Source of the DNA: a bacterium UBP1_UBA4771 | GTDB taxonomy: Bacteria; Krumholzibacteriota; Krumholzibacteriia; Krumholzibacteriales; Krumholzibacteriaceae | Direction: 5' to 3' | Length of the DNA: 9,229 nucleotides | Assembly (NCBI GenBank): GCA_002403295.1 | Contig: DHHN01000013.1 | Span: forward strand, 1,771 to 10,999 | Shown here: piece after piece, positions 1 to 6,791 of the stretch | Numbering within the stretch: the first letter of the stretch is position 1 | Layout: each line of letters starts with the position of its first letter | Notes under the pieces: model-generated | Databases searched by the model: none | The model's input: the letters and a program-made list of their open reading frames with translations, nothing else | Told to the model about the DNA's origin: nothing | Position numbers and translations under genes: made by a program

Positions 1-323
1 CGAAATTCGCCGGCCGACGAGACCGACACGGCGCGCTCCGAGAAACGGAGCCGGACCGTGAGCGTCTCGTCGCGGCGCGGCGGATACGGAGCGGTCGACA
101 ACTCGAGACGCACCTCGCCGCCGCCGCGCGAGAGGATGGCGAGCTCGACGTACGAGCTGTCGGAGGAGCCGAACGATTGCGAGACGACGAGATAGGCGAC
201 GCGCGCGCCGGGCGCGAGCGAAACGGATTCGAGGGATATCCCGGGAACGATGAAATCCACCGCGAGGACCGGGGCTGCCGCGGCGGCGAACGCGAGGATG
301 AGTGCCGGTAGAACTGTTTTCAT
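1..323 (-). CDS. Secreted protein of unknown function (N-terminal part, runs off the window)
   Basis: The first 107 codons of a longer gene are present; the 3' end lies beyond base 1. The protein opens with MKTVLPALILAFAAAAAPVLA, a standard Sec signal peptide (one early Lys, a hydrophobic Ala/Leu core and an ALA-type cleavage site before VDF). The visible mature part alternates hydrophobic and polar residues, is rich in Val, Leu, Ser and Arg, and has no Cys, so it is probably a beta-sandwich-like exported domain. No family is recognised. The ATG overlaps the TGA of the upstream cytochrome gene as ATGA, and a GGAG sits 4 nt before the ATG (328-331), so translation is probably coupled. Co-expression with an exported multihaem protein suggests it acts in the same compartment, possibly as a partner. 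That link is inferred from position only. Confidence 0.75.
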   Translation of the reverse strand, partial: MKTVLPALILAFAAAAAPVLAVDFIVPGISLESVSLAPGARVAYLVVSQSFGSSDSSYVELAILSRGGGEVRLELSTAPYPPRRDETLTVRLRFSERAVSVSSAGEF

Positions 324-1684
324 GGCGCTCCGGCGGCGAGGCTGTCCGCGAACGTTCCGCAATGCGCCGCCCGCCGCCAGTAGGCGTCGTATTCGAAATC
401 GGGACTCCATTTCGAGGTGTGGCATGCTCCGCAGGACGAGCGGCCCGAGGCGACGTACGGGCCGCCGCGCTCGTGCAGCGTTCCCGGACCGTGGCATGCC
501 TCGCATTGCACCCCCTGTAGATACGGCGCGCCCATCGCTTCGGTTCCGGGGCTGTACCCGGTCGGCCGCCCGAAACCCGTCGTGTGGCACGGAATGCAGG
601 CGGGATTCCCGTCCTGCCCGCGCGCGCGCAGCGTCTCCATGGCGCGGAAATGGCGGCTCAGGATGAACCGCGGCATGAGATCGCCGTGGCAGCGCGCGCA
701 GACGTCCACGCCGAGGTACCGCTCCACGATCCGCCCCGTCCGCTCGTCGCGCGACAGGGACCGCGAGACGGCGAGCTCGCGCCGCCGGATTCCTTCCTCC
801 GCGAGAAACGATCGCACGCGCTCGGCCGTGGCCGGATCGTCCGGCACGGCCGCGTCGAGCGCGAGGAGCCGCCGCTCGACGATCGCCGCCCGCTGTCCGT
901 TCCCCGCCGCGATGACCGCGAGACCGAGGGCGCGGGCGCGATCGCCGGCGAAGAGAATGGGCCGAACCGCGTCCTCGAAGAAACCCCCGATCGTATCGGC
1001 GCAATCGCCGGCCGCGTGCTCGATGTCGATCGTATGCCCGCGGATGACGAGATCGACGCCCGCGAGCGCCGGCAGCGTCTCTCCGAGCTGCTCGCGCTCC
1101 ATATGAGCGAGGAGAATGATGCAATCGGCGCGCCCCCGCATGCGGTCGATCGCGTCGCGCCCCTCCGCCACGGGATCGCGGATCTCGAGACCGTGGAGCT
1201 CGCGCGGGGACGTTCCGAGCAGCGCGAGGACGCCGACACGCTTCCCATGCACCTTTGTGATAAGAAACGGCGGAAAGACCCGCTCCCCGCCCTCGAAAAG
1301 GTTCGCGCAGATGAGCGGCAATCCGCGCTCCGCGTACTCCTTCAGCGTCCGGACGCCGAAATTGAGATCGCGCTCGCCGACGGCGACCGCGTCGTACCCG
1401 AGCTCCGTCATCGTCTCCGCGAGGAACCGGGCGCGGTACATCTCGACGATGCCGGAGCTCCCGCTGAAATCGCCCGCGGAGAGGAGCAGCAGCCCGGCGT
1501 CGAGCTCGCGAAGCTCGTTGATTTTCGCGGCCCGCCGGGCCACACCGCCCGTGGCGTCCTCCCCTCAACCGGCGGGCACGACCCAGCCGCGATCGTCGCC
1601 GGTGAAGAGCACGGTGACGAATCGCTCCTCGTCGCATCCCGCGAGCAGCGCGGCCGCGCAGAGCACTGCCGTCATGTAACGCAT
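320..1684 (-). CDS. 5'-nucleotidase-like / tetrahaem cytochrome c lipoprotein with in-frame UGA (candidate selenoprotein)
   Basis: Read through the TGA at 1565-1567, this frame gives 454 residues. Residues 1-17 form a lipoprotein signal ending in a lipobox (LLAGC, Cys17). Residues 22-280 resemble the UshA/5'-nucleotidase metallophosphatase fold: FTGDDRG (27-33), GGVARR (46-51), LLLSAGD (66-72) and IRGH (214-217). The usual GNH-type metal motif is GERD (103-106), so classical two-metal catalysis is doubtful. Residues 325-454 are a cytochrome c554-like domain with four CxxCH haem motifs (CARCH 329, CIPCH 363, CEACH 394, CGACH 418). Codon 40 is UGA within PAG-U-GEDATGGVARR, where I recall relatives having a conserved Cys (PCGC). 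An alternative GTG start at 1543 would lose the export signal needed for haem attachment. ATG 1684 has GGGG 5 nt upstream; ATG 1675 is also possible. The gene follows the HU terminator with no clear promoter of its own. Family assignment is good; the Sec reading is inferred, and a pseudogene is the alternative. Confidence 0.8.
1526..1544 (-). promoter_or_regulatory. Possible bacterial SECIS stem-loop downstream of the UGA
   Basis: In the minus-strand RNA, GGCCC (1541-1537) pairs with GGGCC (1533-1529) around a 3-nt loop GGC. The helix extends through U1542-G1528, G1543-C1527 and U1544-G1526 to 8 pairs. The loop begins with GG and lies 28 nt after the UGA. This fits the bacterial SECIS pattern as I remember it: a small loop with a G among its first two bases, about 16-37 nt from the UGA. 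A competing hairpin, GCCAC (1555-1551) with GTGGC (1543-1539) around the loop GGGCGGT, is 14 nt from the UGA. GC-rich coding DNA often folds by chance, so this is supporting evidence only. Confidence 0.4.
1565..1567 (-). other. In-frame UGA, candidate selenocysteine codon (residue 40)
   Basis: This is the only stop in the frame between the lipoprotein start at 1684 and the terminator TGA at 320-322. Both flanks are in the same frame, so no frameshift is needed. The residue before it is Gly39 and it is followed by GEDATGGVARR. In related nucleotidase-like proteins I recall a Cys in this place (PCGC then GG-x-A/S-RR), which is the usual signature of a Cys/Sec replacement. TGA clearly acts as stop for other genes here (cytochrome gene, lptD, ROK, rimI), so a general reassignment of UGA is unlikely. 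Confidence 0.55.
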
Positions 1685-1697
1685 ATGCGCCCCGACC

Positions 1698-1720
1698 GCG
1701 GCGCCGCGCGCCGGCGCCGC
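1698..1720 (-). repeat. GC-rich inverted repeat in the leader of the cytochrome gene
   Basis: An 8-bp perfect arm (1698-1705 with 1713-1720) encloses a 7-nt spacer and sits 13 nt upstream of ATG 1684. It could form a stable hairpin in the leader RNA and limit read-through or ribosome entry. It has no U-run after it, so it is not a convincing terminator, and in DNA this rich in GC it may be chance. Confidence 0.3.
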
Positions 1721-1730
1721 CGCGGTGTAC

Positions 1731-1770
1731 ACAGAGAAACGGGGCAAAGGGAGTCGACTCTCTTTGCCCC
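1731..1770 (-). terminator. Hairpin terminator after the HU gene
   Basis: On the minus strand, GGGGCAAAG (1770-1762) pairs with CTTTGCCCC (1749-1741). After one A-C mismatch the inner GAGT/ACTC pairs continue around a TCGA loop. The tail is GTTTCTCTGT (1740-1731), a weak U-tract. It begins 15 nt after the HU stop codon. The position and long stem suit an intrinsic terminator, perhaps a leaky one because the tail is poor in U; leakage could supply transcript to the cytochrome gene. Confidence 0.6.
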
Positions 1771-1784
1771 GCGCAAACGTACGG

Positions 1785-2078
1785 TTACTTCGCGACGCGA
1801 GCCTTGAGCGCCTTGCCGGCCGCAAACGCGGGGAACTTTGCCGCGGGAATCGTGATCGCTTCGCCGGTCTGCGGATTGCGTCCCATGCGTTTCTTCCTTC
1901 TGCGCGTCATGAAGGTCCCGAAACCGGTGATCTGGACTTTTCTGCCGGCGTCGAGCTCGACAGCGATGATGCCTTCCTTCGGAGAGGTGCTGAAAATCGT
2001 TTCGATGACGGCACGCGAATCCTTCAACGTGAGCCCGGTTCTCTTGGCGACCTTTTCGATGAGATCGGTCTTGTTCAT
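1785..2078 (-). CDS. hup: HU/IHF-family DNA-bending protein
   Basis: This 97-residue protein is close to the usual length of about 90. HU proteins form dimers that bend DNA and compact the nucleoid. The N-terminal helices are MNKTDLIEKVAKRTGLTLKD. The beta-saddle signature GFGTF is at 52-56, and the DNA-intercalating arm carries RNPQTG at 67-72 with the expected Pro69. The C-terminal PAFAAGKALKARV matches the family's F-x-AGK-x-LK-x-x-V ending. The loop between the second helix and the saddle (about 31-45) is a little longer than in E. coli HU. The ATG at 2078 is fixed by an excellent Shine-Dalgarno sequence. It has its own promoter and terminator, which suits an abundant protein made independently of the lptD operon. 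HU and IHF subunits cannot be separated here, but nothing suggests a dedicated IHF. Confidence 0.95.
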   Translation of the reverse strand: MNKTDLIEKVAKRTGLTLKDSRAVIETIFSTSPKEGIIAVELDAGRKVQITGFGTFMTRRRKKRMGRNPQTGEAITIPAAKFPAFAAGKALKARVAK

Positions 2079-2081
2079 GAT

Positions 2082-2090
2082 TCACCTCCT
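2082..2090 (-). promoter_or_regulatory. Strong Shine-Dalgarno of the HU gene
   Basis: AGGAGGTGA on the minus strand is almost fully complementary to the 3' end of 16S rRNA. Six nt separate AGGAGG from the ATG at 2078. It is the best ribosome binding site in the window and decides the HU start. Confidence 0.9.
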
Positions 2091-2114
2091 TTGCCTGACC
2101 CTGAATTCATCGCG

Positions 2115-2143
2115 ACCTTACCGCCCGTTCTCGGTGGTGTCAA
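2115..2143 (-). promoter_or_regulatory. Sigma-70-type promoter of the HU gene
   Basis: A perfect -35 box TTGACA (2143-2138) is followed by a 17-nt spacer and a -10 box TAAGGT (2120-2115, 3 of 6 consensus bases). The region just upstream (2144-2162) is AT-rich against the GC-rich background and could serve as an UP element. Transcription would start near 2108, giving a leader of about 30 nt. The spacing and the gap between lptD and HU make this convincing. Confidence 0.75.
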
Positions 2144-2216
2144 CTGTTTTATCTCGAATTTGCCGCGAGGATACAAGATTCTTCCCGGATCGCGCGGCCG
2201 GCGGAGACGCCCGGCT

Positions 2217-5200
2217 TCAGTATCCGCCCGTCAGAAATCCCCCGCCCGGGGCCCCGAACGACTGGATCCCGCGGGTGCCCTGCTCGTACATGATGTCGGG
2301 ATGCGCCTTGATCGCGATCTGGAAATAGTAGCTCCAATCGTCGCCGAAACGTCGATGATTGAAGCTCGCCCGCCAGCAATGGAGATCGCGTTCGATGGCA
2401 TAGCGGTACTCGGTGAAATCGCGGGCTTCGACGTTGTAATAGCCGTAGTAGGTGATGCGCCAGTTCTTCGTGAGCGACAGCGCGCCGCTGAGATCGAGGT
2501 TGCTGTCCGTCCGCCGGGTCGCCGCGACGCCGCCGCCGGAGAGGGCGCGATGCGCCACGCTCTGGCTGAGGTTGTAGTTGAGGCGAAACGACCAGCTCCC
2601 CGCCCCCGACGGCGCCCCGGGCGCGCCGCCCTCGCCATGGACGGACGTTCCGAACGCGTCGCTCCCGCCCCGGTCGGGCCCTGCGGAAGCGGGGGCGCGG
2701 GCGGCGGCGACGCGCTCGCGCTCGGGCTCCTTCCAAACGGCCGGGTAGCTGAACGATCCGCGCAAATCGAATCCCGTGCTGAAGGTCGTGGAGACGATCT
2801 CCCGGTACTCCACGGACCAGGTCTGATTGAGGTTGAACGATATGAGACTCCCGGCCTGGAGCCGCATCGAGCTCGATATGTCGGAGAACGCGTCCGCGAG
2901 CGCGCTGTCGGGATAGTAGGACCCGCTCAGGTACCACGTGAACACGCCGTTCTGCTTCGTCTCCTGCTCTCCCTTGAGGAGCTTCAGATCGATCGAGTTG
3001 CGAAGCTCCCAGGAAACGCTCTGCGACGCGCGCTGCCGTTCGCTCAGCTTCGGCGTGTACTGCCAGGAAACGACGGGGCTCAACGTGTGGCGGACGCCGG
3101 CGAGGGATCCGATGCGCGGGCGAAAGGTTCCGTATATCTTCGTTCCCACCCCCGTCGAGAGGCTCATCGACGCCTCGTTGCGGTATTCAGCGCGGGCCGG
3201 GGTGAACACGATGCCCGTGCCGGCGGTATCGACCGAATTCTCGATTTCCTTCTGGTAGTTCCAGCGAAGGTTCACCGAAGGGTTGACGTCGAGGAACCCC
3301 AACTTCTGCTGCCGGCTGAAGCCGGCGCCGGAGTTCGCCGTGAGAAGGGAGCGTTTCTGCACGTCGCTCTCGCTCCGGGTGTGGTTGGCGGAGATATTGG
3401 GCGCGAAGGTTATCTCTCGCAGAACGCGCTCCCAGACGGTCCGCTCGGAGGCCGAATGCGCTTCGCCGAACCAGAGCGACGTGCGCGGAAACACGAGCGA
3501 CAGACTCGGCAGCGTCATCGTAACGGACGGCGTGCGGGGATCCTGCACGGCGAGCTTCTGGTCCCGGCTCGCCGACAGGCTGAGGCTCGTCCCTCCCCAC
3601 GACTGGCGGTAGCTCGCCGTCGAGTAGATCCTGCGGTCGATGAACCGCTGAATGTCCTCGGATCTGTTGATCGCCTGCTGCGCCTCGTCGCTCGAGACGA
3701 ACTGGAGGCGGCTGCGAAGGCTCGCGGTCCGCGAGAACTGCTGCGAATGGTTCGACTCGATCCGCCATTCGAAGCCGTGGGGATCGAACTGGCGCACGAG
3801 ATCGAACCGGACGTCGCCGTCGAGGACGTAGCGCAGTTTGTACCGGTTCGCGACGTTGAACCGCAGGTTCCGCCGCTCGTTGAAGTCGCCGACGAAGGTA
3901 AAATCGGTATAATCGTTCGTCGCCCAGTAATAGCCGAGCCCGCGGATGAACCGCCCGTCCCTGCTGTCGATGCCGATGTCGAAGTTGGGTCTGAGAAAGC
4001 CGGACGAACGGTCGCGGCGGAGCGAGTTGACCATGAAGGGAAGGTAGAAGATGGGCAGCTCCCCGATATACAGGGTGATCGGCCCCGACACGATCTTGTC
4101 GTCGATGTAGACCTTCATCTTGTTCGCTCGCAGCGAGTAGTGCGGATGCACGAGGTCGCACGTCGTGTAGGTCGAGCGATACACCTTGAGCACGTCGCTG
4201 CCGACCTTGAAGATGTGCCGGCCCACGTAATACCCCTCGTCGTATTTCGTCGAGCCGTCGACGACGACGCCCGCGCCGTTGTCCATGTCGTATCCCATGT
4301 CGACCCCGAACATCCGCTGTCCCTCTTCCTCGAGGACGGGGTCGCCCGTCGCCTCGATGATGTTGCTGCGCGAGTCGTAGTCGATGCGGCGCGCTTCGAG
4401 GCTCGAATCCTGATACTTGAGGACGGCTTTTCCGCGCATGACGATGCTCTCCCGCGCGGCGTAGTACTCGATCGTATCGGCGCTGTACCGGACGCGCTCG
4501 CTCGCCTTCTCGAAGCTCCGGAACGAGAGGGACGTGTCGATCGAAGCGGCGAGGCTGTCGATCGTCTCGACGCCGCCGAGGTTCAGGAACTTGTAGAGCC
4601 CCGTCGATCTCCCGTCGATGCGCAGGTACGAGAGCTCGCCGCCGCGAAAGACGAAAAACATCCGGTCGCCCGCCGAGTAGTTGTTCGACACCTTTCGCTC
4701 CGTCTCCTCGGTGGGGTAGTACATCGCCCGGGCGCTGCGTTCGATCCGGACCGAATCGACGCGCTCGTTCGAAAGATGCACGACGATCGAGTCCCCCTCG
4801 ATCCAGGAATCCTCCCGCCACGGCGAATCCTCGCGGGGGGATTCGACGATGCGCCCCTCCGCCGGAAGGACGACGCGCGTCACGGCGTCGTCGTCGTACC
4901 ACAGGATCATCCGGGTGCCGCTCATCGAGGAGCGGCCGCTCGTCGCCTCGGGTTTTCCGTAGAGTTCGATCCTCCCTTCCTCGTCGTAGATGGCGGCGCT
5001 GTCGCAGCTCGCGCGCGTCTCTCCCTTCGCGAGCCGCACGTCGCCCTCGGCGATGCCGAGCTTGCGGTCGACGTCGAAGCGCATGACACGGCTCGTGACG
5101 ACGCCCTTCTCGTCCGCGCGCAGATCGAAGGTGAGCACCGGATTCGCGTCGACGACGGCGCTCCTGCGGGCGCGGTCGTACCGGGCGCGGGATCCGGCGA

Positions 5201-5777
5201 TCGAGTAGTCCTCGCTGTCGTCGATGAGCACGACGCCGCCCCGCGCGTCGGCCGTTTCGCGCGTTCGGTCGTAGACGATCGTGTCGGCGTAGAGCGTCCG
5301 CGTGCTGTCGGCGAGGCTGAGATTCCCGGTCATGACGGCGACCTGCCTCGTCCGGTCGTACGTCGCGCGGTCGCAGCGGGCGTGCCAGCCCGTGTCGCGA
5401 ACGCGGACCGATCCGCGCAGCGCGACCGTGTTCGTTTCGCCGAAATACTCCCCCTCGTTGCTCGTCATCTCGGCGGTTCCGTCGACGACCCGGACGCTGT
5501 CGTGAAGCATCGTGTAGCGGCGGGATGGATAGTGCTTGCCCCATGCGCTCGTGATCGTCGTCGTCTGGTGCTCGATGCGCACGCCCCCCTCGAGATAGAT
5601 GACGCGCTCCCCGTCCTCCGTCGTCCAGCGCAGGCGCGCGGCGTCGACGCGGTAGAGCGCGCTGTCCGCTCCGGCGCCGGCGCCCTCCTCCTCGGCGCCC
5701 GCGGACGGGCCGCCGGCTGCCCCGAACGAGAGGAGGACCGCGAGGGAGGCGAATCCGAAGGAGCGAATGAACCGCAT
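2217..5777 (-). CDS. lptD: LPS-assembly outer-membrane protein LptD (OstA)
   Basis: LptD is the outer-membrane barrel that, with LptE, inserts lipopolysaccharide into the outer leaflet. The chosen start gives 1186 residues, against 784 in E. coli. A signal peptide ends near AGA (about residue 28). Residues about 40-530 are OstA/LptA-like beta-jellyroll sequence with recurring short motifs such as YDR, YADT and GxV, much longer than in proteobacteria. The LptD core follows: YTTCD (537-541), FYLPF before RSSGFLRP (about 576-596), GLGYYWATNDYTDF (about 612-625), then an amphipathic barrel to the C-terminus. A Gly/Ala/Pro-rich stretch at about 1012-1058 is probably a surface loop. Cys residues are 135, 258, 540 and 1134. 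ATG 5777 has GAGG 9 nt upstream (5787-5790). ATG 5783 and ATG 5822 are alternatives; 5822 overlaps the ROK stop as ATGA but would give an unusually long n-region. The gene is last in the upstream operon, with no clear terminator. Confidence 0.93.
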   Translation of the reverse strand: MRFIRSFGFASLAVLLSFGAAGGPSAGAEEEGAGAGADSALYRVDAARLRWTTEDGERVIYLEGGVRIEHQTTTITSAWGKHYPSRRYTMLHDSVRVVDGTAEMTSNEGEYFGETNTVALRGSVRVRDTGWHARCDRATYDRTRQVAVMTGNLSLADSTRTLYADTIVYDRTRETADARGGVVLIDDSEDYSIAGSRARYDRARRSAVVDANPVLTFDLRADEKGVVTSRVMRFDVDRKLGIAEGDVRLAKGETRASCDSAAIYDEEGRIELYGKPEATSGRSSMSGTRMILWYDDDAVTRVVLPAEGRIVESPREDSPWREDSWIEGDSIVVHLSNERVDSVRIERSARAMYYPTEETERKVSNNYSAGDRMFFVFRGGELSYLRIDGRSTGLYKFLNLGGVETIDSLAASIDTSLSFRSFEKASERVRYSADTIEYYAARESIVMRGKAVLKYQDSSLEARRIDYDSRSNIIEATGDPVLEEEGQRMFGVDMGYDMDNGAGVVVDGSTKYDEGYYVGRHIFKVGSDVLKVYRSTYTTCDLVHPHYSLRANKMKVYIDDKIVSGPITLYIGELPIFYLPFMVNSLRRDRSSGFLRPNFDIGIDSRDGRFIRGLGYYWATNDYTDFTFVGDFNERRNLRFNVANRYKLRYVLDGDVRFDLVRQFDPHGFEWRIESNHSQQFSRTASLRSRLQFVSSDEAQQAINRSEDIQRFIDRRIYSTASYRQSWGGTSLSLSASRDQKLAVQDPRTPSVTMTLPSLSLVFPRTSLWFGEAHSASERTVWERVLREITFAPNISANHTRSESDVQKRSLLTANSGAGFSRQQKLGFLDVNPSVNLRWNYQKEIENSVDTAGTGIVFTPARAEYRNEASMSLSTGVGTKIYGTFRPRIGSLAGVRHTLSPVVSWQYTPKLSERQRASQSVSWELRNSIDLKLLKGEQETKQNGVFTWYLSGSYYPDSALADAFSDISSSMRLQAGSLISFNLNQTWSVEYREIVSTTFSTGFDLRGSFSYPAVWKEPERERVAAARAPASAGPDRGGSDAFGTSVHGEGGAPGAPSGAGSWSFRLNYNLSQSVAHRALSGGGVAATRRTDSNLDLSGALSLTKNWRITYYGYYNVEARDFTEYRYAIERDLHCWRASFNHRRFGDDWSYYFQIAIKAHPDIMYEQGTRGIQSFGAPGGGFLTGGY

Positions 5778-5818
5778 CGACATTTTCCTCTTTCCGGGCG
5801 GCGCGCGCCCGGATCCAC

Positions 5819-6772
5819 TCATCGGGCGCCCGCGGCCTCCGCGTGCGCGAGGAGCGCCGAGCCGAGAACGGCGGCGCGGTTGCCGAGCTCGGCCGGAACG
5901 ACCCGGACCTCCGCCATGCGATCGTCCATGACCGAGCGGCGGAGCGTCTCCCGCGCCGGACCGAACAGGATCTCGCCCGCGCCCGCCACTCCCCCGCCGA
6001 CGGCGATCGCTTCCGGCGCGAGGATATGAACGATGTTCGCGAGAGCGATGCCGAGGTAGCGGCCCGTTTCGGCGAATACGCGCGCCGCGACCTCATCCCC
6101 CCGGGCCGCGGCGCGCGCGAGCTCCTCGGGGGAACGGCCGGCCGCCGGCTCGGCCCGCGCGCCGCCCGACGCCCCGTAGAGCTCCCGGGCCCGCCGGACG
6201 ATCGCCCGGGCGCCGATGAGGGCCTCGAGACAGCCGCGGTTCCCGCACGCGCAGGGCGGACCGTCGGCGCAGATGACCGCGTGGCCGATTTCGCCCGCGA
6301 ATCCGGTCGCTCCGCGATAGAGCGATCCGCCGAGGACGATGCCTCCGCCGACTCCCGTGCCGAGGGTGAGACAGACGAAGCTCGAAAGCCCGCGGCCCGC
6401 CCCGGCCCGCCACTCCCCGTACGCGGCCGCGTTCGCGTCGTTCTCGACGACGGCCGGCACGCCGAGCGCCCGCTCGAAGAGGTCCCGGAGCGGCGCGTCG
6501 ACCCAGCCCCCGAGATTCGGCGACACGTGGAGAAGCCCCCGCCTTCCGTCGATGAGACCGGCGCATGCGATGCCGGCGGCCTCGACGCGGGAGGCGCCCT
6601 GCCCATCGCACCAGGCCCGCACGCGCGCCGCCGCGCGCTCCGGCCCCTCGCCGGCCCGCGTCGGTATCGTTCCCGAGACGAGCTCGCGGGCCGCCGGTTT
6701 CGAGGCGGCCTCGTCCACGATCCCGAGTTTTATGTCGGTGCCGCCGATGTCGACGCCGAGGATGAACGCCAT
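5819..6772 (-). CDS. ROK-family sugar kinase (glucokinase-like)
   Basis: This 317-residue cytoplasmic enzyme has typical ROK kinase length and no N-terminal helix-turn-helix, so it is a kinase and not a NagC/XylR-type repressor. Members phosphorylate glucose, N-acetylglucosamine, N-acetylmannosamine or related sugars with ATP. The phosphate-binding motif DIGGT is at 8-12. The catalytic base is expected at Asp112 in ENDANAAAYGEW (110-121). The ATP-site LGTGVGGGI is at 137-145. The ROK signature contains GEIGH (160-164), and the zinc site is CACGNRGCLE (Cys174, Cys176, Cys181 with His164). All key residues are present. The adenosine-side GGG motif lies in VGGGVAGAGE near the C-terminus. The start follows the folC stop by 19 nt with purine-rich GGGGGAGCGGAG upstream. 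The sugar cannot be told from sequence; the plain glucokinase name is only a default. Confidence 0.92.
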   Translation of the reverse strand: MAFILGVDIGGTDIKLGIVDEAASKPAARELVSGTIPTRAGEGPERAAARVRAWCDGQGASRVEAAGIACAGLIDGRRGLLHVSPNLGGWVDAPLRDLFERALGVPAVVENDANAAAYGEWRAGAGRGLSSFVCLTLGTGVGGGIVLGGSLYRGATGFAGEIGHAVICADGPPCACGNRGCLEALIGARAIVRRARELYGASGGARAEPAAGRSPEELARAAARGDEVAARVFAETGRYLGIALANIVHILAPEAIAVGGGVAGAGEILFGPARETLRRSVMDDRMAEVRVVPAELGNRAAVLGSALLAHAEAAGAR

Positions 6773-6791
6773 TCTCCGCTCCCCCTTTCCT

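Noticed and set aside
1565..1567. UGA reassigned to Gly or Trp across the genome
   Set aside because: TGA ends at least four genes here at family-appropriate places, including overlaps with following start codons, so it works as a stop.
1541..1600. Frameshift between the lipoprotein start and the nucleotidase/cytochrome body
   Set aside because: Both parts are in the same frame; only the TGA at 1565-1567 separates them.
2144..2216. Terminator after lptD
   Set aside because: A short GCCGG/CCGGC pairing exists but no stable stem followed by a U-run, so none is annotated.
1725..6029. Very long plus-strand open frame opposite lptD and the ROK kinase
   Set aside because: It is antisense to well-supported genes, with Arg/Asp/Val/Ala-rich sequence and no recognisable domain. 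Such frames are common opposite GC-rich genes with biased third positions.
3187..6606. Long minus-strand open frame overlapping lptD and ROK in another frame
   Set aside because: Its product is an Arg-rich low-complexity sequence without motifs, while the lptD and ROK frames carry clear family signatures.
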